A stretch of DNA of 64,000 bases from Sessilibacter corallicola (GCF_021290925.1 NZ_JAJSLX010000002.1:1422235-1486234); one strand, 5' to 3'. Positions 1 through 8,445 are shown, counted from the stretch's first letter. Made by a program: numbers and translations. Notes: generated by a model not told the origin, from the letters alone.

Positions 1-37
1 ACTCTTTTACTTTTCCTTCAAGATCGTTAATAAGCAT
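1..37 (-). CDS. 5' end of an unidentified gene running off the left edge
   Basis: Reading leftward, an ATG at 37-35 opens a frame of 12 codons (MLINDLEGKVKE) to the window edge. A GGAG-like ribosome binding site lies about 7 bases upstream of it, and a pair of palindromic operator-like sites sits further upstream (75-112). Too little of the protein is visible for a functional call. Confidence 0.4.
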   Translation of the reverse strand, partial: MLINDLEGKVKE

Positions 38-74
38 TTTCGATTCTCCGTCTCGTTGTTTGATGATGTAACTA

Positions 75-112
75 TAGAACAGAGTTCTAGTTCGCGCAAG
101 AACTTTGTTCTA
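75..112. promoter_or_regulatory. Two operator-like palindromes
   Basis: TAGAAC-AGA-GTTCTA (75-89) is a perfect 6-3-6 palindrome. A second copy, AAGAAC-TTT-GTTCTA (98-112), follows with a centre-to-centre spacing of 23 bp, about two helical turns. They lie 38 to 75 bp upstream of the leftward ATG at 37, where a repressor or activator would bind. The cognate regulator cannot be named. Confidence 0.45.
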
Positions 113-407
113 GTTTGTATGAGGATACTGTAATTTATTTTTATCAATCTTTCAGTTTTTATACGTGTATGAATATACAGTGATAATGCTCAACTATACG
201 CCACATTGTATGGCTGTTAAATGAGGTGCAATACAGGTGATACACTCCCCAAAGCCCGGCATTAAGCTTAAAAAGCAATCAAATATCGCCGTGAGTTTCG
301 CGTGATGGTGGAGTGCAATTGCGTACATTTATATACAAATACCTGTCAATCGGTAATTTTAATTCCTTATAAATCAATAACTTATGAATCTCATTTGTCA
401 GACGATA

Positions 408-455
408 TGGCTTCGAACCACTTGGTCGGGGGTTCGAATCCCTCCGGGTGTGCCA
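408..455 (+). pseudogene. 3' fragment of a tRNA-Arg(TCG) gene
   Basis: Positions 408-455 read as anticodon loop CTTCGAA (anticodon TCG), the 3' anticodon strand, variable loop, a T-arm whose stem pairs GGGGG with CCCTC around TTCGAAT, the 3' acceptor strand and an encoded CCA (453-455). No matching acceptor strand or D-arm precedes it, and the upstream half of the anticodon stem pairs only three of five bases. The 5' half is therefore missing. Such 3' tRNA fragments are typically left by integration of mobile elements into tRNA genes. Confidence 0.75.
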
Positions 456-711
456 TTTCGTGCGGTACCTAGCGTTTCTAAAAATTCCCAGTGTCTAATA
501 AATCGCGAATCGTCTAATAAAAAATGTTCCACGCTTACTGCGTTGGTTTTATTTTTTGGGTTATCGGATGCAGGTTCTTTTATCGTTTTATTTGTCTGTA
601 AAGACTAAAAGCTCTTGTACGTAAATCACTTGCAGTAAACCGATATCAGTATCAACAGCTTTTTACTCTAATTTCAGCCAAACAAAATCAAAGCTTATGT
701 TTGCCCAAACG

Positions 712-831
712 TTAACGTCTTCTTGTATTACTTACTTTTAATCCTGATGGTGGATTTATACCTGCCCATTTCATATATCTTTCTAGTTGGTTTGCTGTGC
801 CAAATGTTTCTAAAATTAGACAATCGAGTTT
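712..831 (-). pseudogene. Possible remnant of a coding sequence, identity unknown
   Basis: On the minus strand a 39-codon stretch ending in TAA at 714-712 reads like real protein (it includes KWAGINPPSGLKVSNTRRR). In-frame stops and a likely frameshift precede it. Its position next to the tRNA-Arg fragment would suit the tail of a decayed integrase, but I recognise no catalytic motif, so that is only a guess. Confidence 0.25.
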
Positions 832-889
832 TTAACCATTTTTCTAAACTCGTGATGGTTGCGTATGTCGCGCCAAATTCATTATATAT

Positions 890-1588
890 TTAATTTTTAC
901 TCATCGCCGAAGCAATTAATCCAGTTGGAACGGCAACAATGCCTAATCCAATCATTAGTACAAAGAACGTAAATATTCTGCCGCCTACTGTGATGGGGTA
1001 CATGTCGCCGTAACCAACGGTAGTCAATGTTGTGACTGCCCACCATAAACTATGAAAAACTGACTGAAAGAGTTCGGGTTGAGCTTGGTGTTCAAAGTAG
1101 TAGATTCCTACGGCTGATAGGTACAACATAATTGCAGACATAAAACCAAATAAAATTAATTCTTCTTTTATTGATTTTAGCGCTGCAGAGAAGTGATTTA
1201 TCGCTCGGCTATACTTCAGTAGTTTTAATATTCGAATGAGTCGCAATAATCTAAATATGCGAACTGCCCGTAAGTCGATTGTGGTTGCTAAATAAAAAGG
1301 CAGTATGGCAATTAAATCAATAATTCCGTAGAAGCTAAATAGGTAGCTTACTTTACGTTCACTGGTGGTTAGTCTAAGCAGATACTCAACAGTAAAGATG
1401 AGTACTGTAACCAATTCAATGATGTCTAATACTGATTTTGTAGTACTTGAAAGATTGGGTAATGTGTCAATTGAAAAGCTAATTAACGATACAATAATAA
1501 GTACTTGTATCGTTAAAGCAAATTTTTTACCTATACCGTGTTCTGGGGTGTTTAGAATATTTCGAACTGCAATAAACGTAGAACTCAT
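890..1588 (-). CDS. Voltage-gated potassium channel family protein
   Basis: This 232-residue inner-membrane protein has the layout of a six-helix Kv-type ion channel. Hydrophobic helices run from about residue 23. An S4-like voltage sensor with a basic residue every third position (R107, R110, R113, R116, R119, then lysines) spans about 106-126. The pore carries the potassium selectivity filter TTVGYGD at 189-195, followed by a last helix at about 205-228. It should conduct K+ across the inner membrane. The start is three bases after the stop of the BRCT gene, so the two are probably co-transcribed. No cytoplasmic RCK or TrkA-N domain follows the pore. Confidence 0.85.
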   Translation of the reverse strand: MSSTFIAVRNILNTPEHGIGKKFALTIQVLIIVSLISFSIDTLPNLSSTTKSVLDIIELVTVLIFTVEYLLRLTTSERKVSYLFSFYGIIDLIAILPFYLATTIDLRAVRIFRLLRLIRILKLLKYSRAINHFSAALKSIKEELILFGFMSAIMLYLSAVGIYYFEHQAQPELFQSVFHSLWWAVTTLTTVGYGDMYPITVGGRIFTFFVLMIGLGIVAVPTGLIASAMSKN

Positions 1589-1591
1589 AAC

Positions 1592-2209
1592 TTACTTCTT
1601 TAAAATTTCACTGTCCCAATGGTCTTCATTTACAATGACAATTGGAGCACCTTTGCTTTGATACTCCATGGCTTTTTCAATTTTACGACCAAATGTTTCA
1701 TGTGCCCAGCTATCGGTAACGTATTGTCCGATAACTAAGTAATTTAAGTCTAACGTCACATTTTTAGAAATAACCCCGCCGAGATCTTTAATTCTCTCCT
1801 CACACTTCTTACGGGTACCAAATACGAAAGTTCCTGTGAGTAGAAACTTGTTGTTAGGGAAATTTATTTCCGGTTGTGGCTCATCAATTGGTAGGTTCGT
1901 GCTCTTGCAGATTTCGCCTATTTCGGACTTGTCCCCAGAAATTTTAAGTAGAATGTTAAAAAGTTCTTGCGCTTCTGACTGATCTACGACACCGTCTTCG
2001 AGAATATCTTTAACTTTGTCGAGTAAATTGATAATTATTGGATTCTCAGTAGTTGAAGAGTTTTGAATCAACCAGGTTAGCAAAAATTCTACTTCGGCTT
2101 GGTTGATGGAGCCATCGGCTATCAATCCCTTTGCTAAACCAATTAGTGTGTCTGTTTGACGGTCTTGAATTCCTTTGCTGTTGTATCGAGTGAATAGTGA
2201 AAAATCCAT
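1592..2209 (-). CDS. BRCT-domain protein with helical N-terminal domain
   Basis: The protein has 205 residues. The C-terminal part (about 120-203) is a BRCT domain resembling that of NAD-dependent DNA ligase: it opens with KFLLTGTF, has the LGG turn after the first helix (LGGVISKNVT) and LNYLVIG, and ends around the conserved tryptophan in DHW. The N-terminal 95 residues are helical, with two DG(S/V)xxQxE segments (about 32-39 and 72-79). No ligase catalytic domain is present. A role in recognising DNA ends or phosphorylated partners is inference. It is the first gene of a two-gene unit with the K+ channel, a pairing I do not recognise as a described system. Confidence 0.75.
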   Translation of the reverse strand: MDFSLFTRYNSKGIQDRQTDTLIGLAKGLIADGSINQAEVEFLLTWLIQNSSTTENPIIINLLDKVKDILEDGVVDQSEAQELFNILLKISGDKSEIGEICKSTNLPIDEPQPEINFPNNKFLLTGTFVFGTRKKCEERIKDLGGVISKNVTLDLNYLVIGQYVTDSWAHETFGRKIEKAMEYQSKGAPIVIVNEDHWDSEILKK

Positions 2210-2540
2210 TCGTTAATTTCCTTGCTAGATATTAGTGATGCCTGGATCATAAATAAAACCGAACGTTAATTCTCTTTGCGGACCCTGTTGGATTTAGCGG
2301 GTTTGGCGTGTATTACAACTATTTAATAAACACAAGCCGATACATTATCTGTATTTATAACGCTGAGAACAGGCTTAACACTTCACCTGAAAAATTAATT
2401 CGCGATAAATTGATGGCGTTTTTTTTGATCGATTTTTATACATTGAAGTGTCAGTTTGATGATATATATCTTCTACTATACGCAGAAAGTGTAGGTTAAT
2501 TTTTGTACAGGTTAAGCTCTTGGAGCGGAAATACCAATTA

Positions 2541-2560
2541 TACTGTATATATAAACAGTA
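2541..2560. promoter_or_regulatory. LexA (SOS) box 1
   Basis: TACTGTATATATAAACAGTA fits the gammaproteobacterial LexA consensus (CTG-N10-CAG inside TACTGT/ACAGTA) almost perfectly, and it is embedded in a longer inverted repeat reaching CCAATTA/TAATTG. It lies 372 bp upstream of topB. No convincing open frame begins just after it. Confidence 0.75.
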
Positions 2561-2702
2561 TAATTGATTGGAAAGGGTATTGAGAAGCCGCAGCCTATTT
2601 AGAGTGAAATTTAGCTTAAGTGTATTTTAATTGATCGAAAGTGTGCGTAAATGATCAATTTTATATGAAATTATGGTGCATGATATGTTTATAAAAGTGT
2701 TA

Positions 2703-2722
2703 TACTGTATAAATAAACAGTA
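2703..2722. promoter_or_regulatory. LexA (SOS) box 2
   Basis: TACTGTATAAATAAACAGTA is a second near-perfect LexA box, 162 bp after the first and 190 bp before the topB start. Two strong boxes in one intergenic region predict tight SOS control of something here, either topB or an unannotated short gene or RNA between 2560 and 2913. Confidence 0.75.
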
Positions 2723-2912
2723 TTGTGTGTTTCTTTCTGAATTCAGTACGGATTGAAGGTCGGGTGGTTGACTGGTATTTTGCAGGTTCATAAAGAACCG
2801 TGATTTGAATCGATTTAATGGTATAAAAGACGAACCCAAGCTATGCCTCAAAGCGAACCACTGACAAAAAAGTTAACGATAATCAACGTTAAAAATTCAT
2901 TTGAGGCCCTCA

Positions 2913-4856
2913 ATGATTCTCTATATCGCTGAAAAGCCGAGCTTAGGTCGTGCAGTTGCACAGGCGTTGCCTAAACCCTATAAAAACGGTGATGGGTTTA
3001 TTGAGTTGGGCAATGGTGATGTCGTTAGTTGGTGCATCGGGCATTTGCTCGAACAAGCTGAACCAGAAGCTTATAATCCAGATTATAAAAAATGGAACTC
3101 TGATCACCTCCCAATCATTCCAGAGTCGTGGAAATTAGAGGTAAAATCCAAAACCCGAAAACAATTCACTACGCTAAAAAAGCTCATCAAAAAAGCGGAT
3201 GTATTAGTTAATATTGGTGACCCTGATCGCGAGGGTCAGCTCTTAATTGATGAGGTCATTAATTATTGTGGCGTCTCCAAATCTAAAATAGCCTCAACGC
3301 AGCGCTGCCTTATCAGTGATTTAAACCCTGCGTCTATTAAAAAATCGTTAGCAAACCTGCGCAATAATACTGACTTTATACCGTTGGCAACGTCGGCGTT
3401 GGCGCGTGCGCGTGCAGATTGGTTGTATGGTTTGAATATGACTCGGCTGTGTACGGTGCAGGGTCAAAAATCTGGTTTTAGCGGAGTTTTATCGATTGGC
3501 CGTGTTCAAACTCCGCTCTTAGGCTTAGTCGTTAAGCGTGATTTGGAGATTGAAAATTTTGTATCCAAACCTTTCTATGAATTAGAAATAAGTCTAACAA
3601 CCGAGCAGGGTTTTACGTTTAAAGCGAAATGGAAACCGAGTGACGCTTGTCAGCCCTATATGGACGAAGAAAATCGCGTATTATCTCGTAAGCTGGTTGA
3701 AAACGTCGCTTCCCGAGTGCTCAATAAAACCGGTGCTATTGCCAATTACTCTGATGAGCTTAAAAAGCAAGCTCCGCCGTTGCCGTATAACCTATCCGCG
3801 TTGCAAATTGATGCGGCAAAGTTATTTGGTTTGAGTGCAAAACAGGTACTCGATACCTGCCAAAATTTGTATGAAAAGCACAAATTAATTACCTATCCTC
3901 GATCGGATAATCGGTATCTTCCTGCAGATCATTTCAAAGAAGCAAATCAAGTTATTGCGGCGATAACATCGGTTGATGGGAATTTAACTAGTATCGCGAA
4001 TCAGGCCGATACACAGAAAAAATCCAAAACTTGGAATGACAAAAAAGTCGATGCACACCATGCCATAATTCCTACTCGCAAAAAGTCCGGCGCAACGTTA
4101 TCTGCAACAGAGTCGAAAGTTTATAACTTAATCGCTCGTCAGTATTTAATGCAGTTTCTCGATCACTTTAATTACCGACAAATACAGATTGATTCAATTG
4201 TTGAGGGTGGCCTTTTTATCTCGAAGCGAAAAGAAGTTGTTAAAGAAGGCTGGAAAATAGCGTTACTCAATAGCACAAAATCCAAAGATAGCGACAAAGA
4301 AGACGATAATTACGCTAAAAGCAAGATGCCTACATTAAAAGTGGGTGACTCAGTCACGTGTACTGATGCATTAATTCTCGATAAAAATACGACTCCGCCG
4401 AAACGTTTTAATGATGCATCACTGTTGTCGGCAATGACAGGAATCTCCCGTTACGTAACCGATCCCGAAATTCGAAAAATCCTTCGTGAAACCGACGGCA
4501 TAGGTACCGAGGCCACAAGGGCTGGAATTATCGAGCTGTTATTTAAGCGTAACTTTCTTGCACGACAAGGTAAGGAAATTCGATCAACTGATATTGGTAA
4601 ACAATTAATTCAGGCGCTTCCTGAGTGTGTTGTTACACCCGATATGACCGCTCAATGGGAATCTCAGTTAGAAAGTATCAGCCAACGCGCATTGCGTTAC
4701 GACCACTTTATGACGCCGATGGTACAAAGCCTTACCAGTCTTATCGATGAGGTGAGCCAAGTTCGTTTTGATGGCTTAGCTGGTAAGGGCACTAAAAGCT
4801 GGGTAAGAAAAAAACCTTCCACGGGAAAACGAAGACGACGGAAAGCTAGTGCTTGA
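2913..4856 (+). CDS. topB: DNA topoisomerase III
   Basis: A type IA topoisomerase of 647 residues that relaxes and decatenates single-stranded or hemicatenated DNA. It begins with the Toprim motif MILYIAEKPSLGRAVA; the acidic Toprim residues are in NIGDPDREGQ. The active-site tyrosine sits in TYPRSDNRYLP at residue 328, the same number as in E. coli TopB, and the length is close to the E. coli protein (653). The start at 2913 is chosen by homology and by GAGG eight bases upstream; an in-frame TTG at 2901 would add four residues. A basic tail (KRRRRKA) ends the protein. TopB is common on integrative elements, and here it lies between tRNA fragments and behind two LexA boxes. Confidence 0.95.
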   Translation: MILYIAEKPSLGRAVAQALPKPYKNGDGFIELGNGDVVSWCIGHLLEQAEPEAYNPDYKKWNSDHLPIIPESWKLEVKSKTRKQFTTLKKLIKKADVLVNIGDPDREGQLLIDEVINYCGVSKSKIASTQRCLISDLNPASIKKSLANLRNNTDFIPLATSALARARADWLYGLNMTRLCTVQGQKSGFSGVLSIGRVQTPLLGLVVKRDLEIENFVSKPFYELEISLTTEQGFTFKAKWKPSDACQPYMDEENRVLSRKLVENVASRVLNKTGAIANYSDELKKQAPPLPYNLSALQIDAAKLFGLSAKQVLDTCQNLYEKHKLITYPRSDNRYLPADHFKEANQVIAAITSVDGNLTSIANQADTQKKSKTWNDKKVDAHHAIIPTRKKSGATLSATESKVYNLIARQYLMQFLDHFNYRQIQIDSIVEGGLFISKRKEVVKEGWKIALLNSTKSKDSDKEDDNYAKSKMPTLKVGDSVTCTDALILDKNTTPPKRFNDASLLSAMTGISRYVTDPEIRKILRETDGIGTEATRAGIIELLFKRNFLARQGKEIRSTDIGKQLIQALPECVVTPDMTAQWESQLESISQRALRYDHFMTPMVQSLTSLIDEVSQVRFDGLAGKGTKSWVRKKPSTGKRRRRKASA

Positions 4857-4887
4857 ATATGGCGAATACCGGAATTATCTAGGCTTC

Positions 4888-4929
4888 GACGACCGGAATC
4901 ACAATCCGAGGCTCTACCAGTAGTGAACC
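4888..4929 (-). pseudogene. Decayed tRNA-His-like sequence
   Basis: On the minus strand, GGTTC...GAGCC forms a D-arm containing TGGTAGAGC. It is followed by an anticodon arm TCGGA-TTGTGAT-TCCGG with anticodon GTG (4902-4900). These match a bacterial tRNA-His from D-arm to variable loop. The following bases do not form a normal T-arm and no CCA end is seen, so the gene is probably not functional. Confidence 0.5.
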
Positions 4930-4947
4930 GAGTTAAATAAGCTTAAG

Positions 4948-5004
4948 CCGACCAAGTGGTTCGAAGCCACCTACTCTAGTTGCCTAATTTAAGAGGGTAC
5001 ACGC
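4948..5004 (-). pseudogene. Decayed tRNA-Arg-like sequence
   Basis: Minus-strand bases 5004-4948 hold a weak D-arm (CTCT...AGAG with an AGGCAAC loop) and an anticodon arm GGTGG-CTTCGAA-CCACT with anticodon TCG. The variable loop follows, and then similarity to tRNA stops. Bases 4969-4948 are identical over 22 bp to 408-429 on the other strand. The Arg-then-His order recalls the argX-hisR type of tRNA operon. Confidence 0.5.
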
Positions 5005-5173
5005 ATACATTATAAAGGATAAATTTCAAAACCGAAATATCAAGCCACTATTGCCGAATTCCTTCATTTCCGTACTTCTACCGTACCTCTATACAAATCG
5101 TAATTAAAACTCGCAGCGTTTATCCGGCTTAAAATTCTATAAACTTTAAGCCGTATATCTGTGTGACGGCAGT

Positions 5174-5878
5174 TTACTGGCGCCACAACAAATAAGGTTT
5201 TTCTCCGGGTGAACGCTTGCTGATAACTATCCAGTCGGAGTCTTCGAAGTTGTCGTCAATTAATGTCCAATCAATGCGTAAAAATAAATCTTCGTAGCCG
5301 TCAAAATTAAAGTCGCCACGGGCAAGCAGTACGTATTGCGATTGTATGATTTCATCTGAAACCAGTGTTTTGTTTTCTTCTAATATTTTAACAGTTTTAT
5401 CTTTATTAATTAACGGCGATTTTTTTTGGATGAGTTCTAGGCTTTCTTCACCAATATAAGGGTTTGCTGCCGCAGTAAGTTTTGCAATATTAATTTGTTC
5501 CAAGGTTTCTGGAAAATAGCTTTTGGATTTTTCCGGCGCTTTAAAAAATGCTTTTACGGCTTCGCAGGAGGCGGAATATTTTTGCCAATCGCTGTATGCC
5601 ACGTCTTTTAATTTATGAGGATTAATAAACTCCATTTCATAACAGCTGGCGGCTGGCAGTTCATCGTTATTGATGGCTTTAAACGTGATGTAAAAATCCA
5701 AATCTTTTGTGTGATTATCAAATAATACACCTTCGTCGGGTTCTGGATTCATCCATTTTTCGCTCAGCGATGAACCCACCAGTGATTGCGGTAATGATGA
5801 ACACGCTGTCAATAAAATTAACGATGCTGATAGCGAAGCTTTGAAAAATGTGTTTTTTAATAGGTTTATGTGGCTCAT
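5174..5878 (-). CDS. Lipoprotein of unknown function
   Basis: The 234-residue product starts with a lipoprotein signal: a basic N-terminus, a hydrophobic stretch and the lipobox LLTAC, with the modified cysteine at residue 26. The mature part is soluble. Near the C-terminus is GDFNFDGYEDLFLRID, which resembles the Asp/Asn-rich calcium-binding loop of VCBS/FG-GAP repeats. Residue +2 after the cysteine is Ser, so outer-membrane sorting is likely. No enzymatic motif is visible, and the gene stands alone between long intergenic stretches. Confidence 0.6.
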   Translation of the reverse strand: MSHINLLKNTFFKASLSASLILLTACSSLPQSLVGSSLSEKWMNPEPDEGVLFDNHTKDLDFYITFKAINNDELPAASCYEMEFINPHKLKDVAYSDWQKYSASCEAVKAFFKAPEKSKSYFPETLEQINIAKLTAAANPYIGEESLELIQKKSPLINKDKTVKILEENKTLVSDEIIQSQYVLLARGDFNFDGYEDLFLRIDWTLIDDNFEDSDWIVISKRSPGEKPYLLWRQ

Positions 5879-6204
5879 TTTTAAATCTACTCTGGTCTTA
5901 CAGTACCGATGTTAATCAATGGTCTAAATCCAAATTATTGGAGTATTGTAACTGAATGCATGTAACCATCAATTTGCACTAATGTTTAAAATTTCTGAGT
6001 GGTCTACCCTGAATTTACGTTTAGTTTACTTTAATGACTAAGTATTTAATCGGTATTAAATTACACTTTCTTTGTTTTCTGGTTGTCTATTAATTGGTTT
6101 AATTTTAATCAGAGACGTTAAATATGGTTTCGGAATGTGTGGGTTTCATCTACACTCATATTTCCAGGCACTGATGTATTATTTCTGACACATTAGGAGG
6201 CACA

Positions 6205-6741
6205 ATGCCTTTGTCTTATTTTCGGCTATTGGCGAATCACAATCAGCGAATGAATAACGATATTTACGACGCTGCCTCTCGACTTGCCGAAAAACAATTA
6301 CCCCACAACAACAATAAAACATTCACTTCAATAATCAGTACACTAAATCATATATTGGTGAGCGACACCATCTGGCTCAAGCGATTCTCACAGCATCCAG
6401 CTAAGCTCAGCTCGTTGGAGTATGTTCAATCGTTGGATAATCCTTCTGCTCCCGATGTTGTGCTCTACGAAGACTTCTACGAACTGTCTCGAATTCGTCG
6501 TTTAATCGATGCCATGATTATCCAGTTTGTTCAAGAATTGTCAGATAACCTTGTTGCGTCTCCAATGACCTACAAAACCGTGCGCGGCGAAAAGAATACC
6601 AAGTTGTTTGGTCACTTGTTGCTGCACTTTTTCAACACGCAAACCTATTATCGCGGAAGGGCATCGGCGTTGTTTTCTGAGGTCGGAATCAATATTGCTG
6701 TCAGTGATTTGTTAATGGACATTCCTACATTGGATCGTTAA
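6205..6741 (+). CDS. DinB-family protein
   Basis: The 178-residue protein has the four-helix-bundle pattern of the DinB/DfsA metalloenzyme-like family. LNHILVSDTIWL (H49) lies on the second helix, and GHLLLHFFNTQTYYRGRA (H137, H141) on the last, the usual place of the metal-binding histidines. Family members are thiol-transfer or metal-dependent enzymes, many uncharacterised; the substrate here is unknown. A strong AGGAGG site eight bases before the ATG fixes the start. A short hairpin (about 6785-6811, GCTTGTG/CACAAGC) follows the stop. Confidence 0.8.
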   Translation: MPLSYFRLLANHNQRMNNDIYDAASRLAEKQLPHNNNKTFTSIISTLNHILVSDTIWLKRFSQHPAKLSSLEYVQSLDNPSAPDVVLYEDFYELSRIRRLIDAMIIQFVQELSDNLVASPMTYKTVRGEKNTKLFGHLLLHFFNTQTYYRGRASALFSEVGINIAVSDLLMDIPTLDR

Positions 6742-6987
6742 GCCAATATCTTTGGTTCTGTATTGTTGATCCTTTTCTTCCAGTGAGCTTGTGTTTTTAT
6801 TGTTCACAAGCCCTAGCAATTTTTTCTCATTAATACTGTGACTGTTTTCCTATCTGCCAGGTAGCGCCCAAATAATTAAGAAAATTTTAATTTATGAAAA
6901 TACAGTATAAGCTCTTTTATATTAGTTATATTAGAATTAGAATAATCTGAAATAGTATGATTCTTCATTAACGATGAGACTAAAATA

Positions 6988-8262
6988 ATGGCTGATATTG
7001 TGGTATTAGGCGCAGGGCTTGGTGGACTGCCAATGGCCTATGAAATGAAAGACCTGGCCCGTGCGGAAGATCGAATCATAGTAGTCAGTGACAAAGACTA
7101 TTATCATTTTATTCCTTCTAATCCTTGGGTAGCGGTGGATTGGCGTAAGCGAGAAGAAATTACCGTAGCGATAGAAAAACCGCTTAAGCGGCGCAAAATT
7201 GATTTTAAAGTTGGCAAGGTCACCGAGGTTCACCCGAGAGACAATTTAATCGCCTTCGAAAACGGCGAAACCTTAAGCTACGATCACTTGGTTATTGCAA
7301 CCGGTCCTAAGTTGGCCTTCGATGAAATTGACGGTTTGGGCCCCAACGGATTTACCCAATCCATTTGTCATATTGATCACGCCGAAGTAGCGCGCGATAA
7401 ATGGTTGGAGTTTGTTAAGAAACCTGGCCCGGTGGTTGTCGGTGCGGTGCAAGGGGCGTCGTGCTTTGGCCCAGCCTATGAAGCCGCGTTTATCATGGAT
7501 AAAGATCTTCGTAATCGTAAGATTCGTGACCAAGTTCCTATGACCTTTGTTACCTCAGAACCGTTTGCGGGACACCTTGGGCTAGATGGCGTGGGCGACA
7601 GTAAATCGATTATGGAATCTGAGATGCGTTCGCGGCATATTGATTGGATTTGCAACGCAAAAGTCGACAAAGTAGAAGACGGCATCATGCACGTTATTGA
7701 GTGCGATGAATCTGGCCAAGAGAAAAAACGACACGAACTTCCGTTTGATTATTCGATGATGCTCCCTGCGTTTACCGGCATTGATGCGGTTCGCAATGTT
7801 GAAGGTTTGGTAAATCCGCGTGGTTTTATTGTAGTTGACGACCACCAATGTAATCCCACGTTTAATAACATTTGGGGTATTGGTGTAGCGGTTGCCATTG
7901 CGCCACCAAAACCAACACCGGTACCAACAGGTGTGCCAAAAACCGGCTTTATGATCGAGAGTATGGTTACTGCTACGGCGCATAATATTCGAGCGTGCTT
8001 GGACGGAAAAGAACCAACCAAAAAAGCAACCTGGAACGCGATTTGTTTGGCCGACATGGGAGACACAGGCATCGCGTTTGTTGCCATGCCGCAAATTCCT
8101 CCTAGAAACGTAAGCTGGATGAAAGGCGGCAAATGGGCACACCTTGCCAAAGTAGGTTTCGAAAAATATTTTCTGCACAAAATTAAATCCGGCGTGAGTG
8201 AGCCGTTATACGAAAAATTTGTGATGAAAACTCTGAAAATAGGAAAACTTAAATCCGAATAA
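6988..8262 (+). CDS. sqr: Sulfide:quinone oxidoreductase-like flavoprotein
   Basis: A 424-residue FAD enzyme of the disulfide-reductase fold. The dinucleotide motif VVLGAGLGGLP is at residues 5-15 and a second FAD contact, HLVIATGPKL, at about 100-109. Three cysteines at 127, 159 (in QGASCFGPAYE) and 353 fall almost exactly at the spacing of the redox-active triad of characterised sulfide:quinone oxidoreductases. It would oxidise sulfide to sulfane sulfur at the cytoplasmic membrane and reduce quinone. The C-terminal KVGFEKYFLHKIKSG resembles the amphipathic membrane-anchoring tail of the family. It is a single gene with no sulfur-oxidation neighbours, suggesting sulfide detoxification. Confidence 0.88.
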   Translation: MADIVVLGAGLGGLPMAYEMKDLARAEDRIIVVSDKDYYHFIPSNPWVAVDWRKREEITVAIEKPLKRRKIDFKVGKVTEVHPRDNLIAFENGETLSYDHLVIATGPKLAFDEIDGLGPNGFTQSICHIDHAEVARDKWLEFVKKPGPVVVGAVQGASCFGPAYEAAFIMDKDLRNRKIRDQVPMTFVTSEPFAGHLGLDGVGDSKSIMESEMRSRHIDWICNAKVDKVEDGIMHVIECDESGQEKKRHELPFDYSMMLPAFTGIDAVRNVEGLVNPRGFIVVDDHQCNPTFNNIWGIGVAVAIAPPKPTPVPTGVPKTGFMIESMVTATAHNIRACLDGKEPTKKATWNAICLADMGDTGIAFVAMPQIPPRNVSWMKGGKWAHLAKVGFEKYFLHKIKSGVSEPLYEKFVMKTLKIGKLKSE

Positions 8263-8306
8263 TCGGATAACTTTGCTGTATAAACTCAATGATTCTATAA
8301 ATTCAG

Positions 8307-8331
8307 TGGCACAGATCGGCGGTCTGTGCCA
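8307..8331. terminator. Hairpin between convergent sqr and lhgO
   Basis: TGGCACAGA (8307-8315) and TCTGTGCCA (8323-8331) form a 9-bp stem with a 7-base loop. A weaker outer pairing, ACTCAAT (8284) with ATTGAGT (8331-8337), surrounds it. No clean T-tract follows, so termination is likely but not certain. Confidence 0.45.
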
Positions 8332-8411
8332 TTGAGTGCTTGAGCTTGTATTTAATGTCGTATCTGACGTGTGTAAAACCTAGAAATATAAAACATAAAA
8401 TATAGAAATAT

Positions 8412-8445
8412 AAAACGTCGAAATATTAAGCGGGTTCGACGTTTT
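8412..8445 (-). terminator. Intrinsic terminator overlapping the lhgO stop codon
   Basis: AAAACGTCGAA (8412-8422) pairs with TTCGACGTTTT (8435-8445) around a 12-base loop that contains the lhgO stop codon (8428-8426). Read leftward, a T-rich stretch follows the stem. The last codons of lhgO therefore double as terminator stem. Confidence 0.6.

Noticed and set aside
384-608. 74-codon plus-strand frame
   Set aside because: It runs straight through the tRNA-Arg fragment and has no ribosome binding site.
2308-2499. 63-codon frame after the BRCT gene promoter region
   Set aside because: GTG start without a ribosome binding site and unremarkable composition.
2627-2851. 74-codon minus-strand frame
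   Set aside because: It spans LexA box 2 and has no start signal.
408-4969. Classical attL/attR pair of an integrated element
   Set aside because: The 22-bp repeats are inverted, not direct, and no integrase gene is recognisable, so simple integration is not supported.
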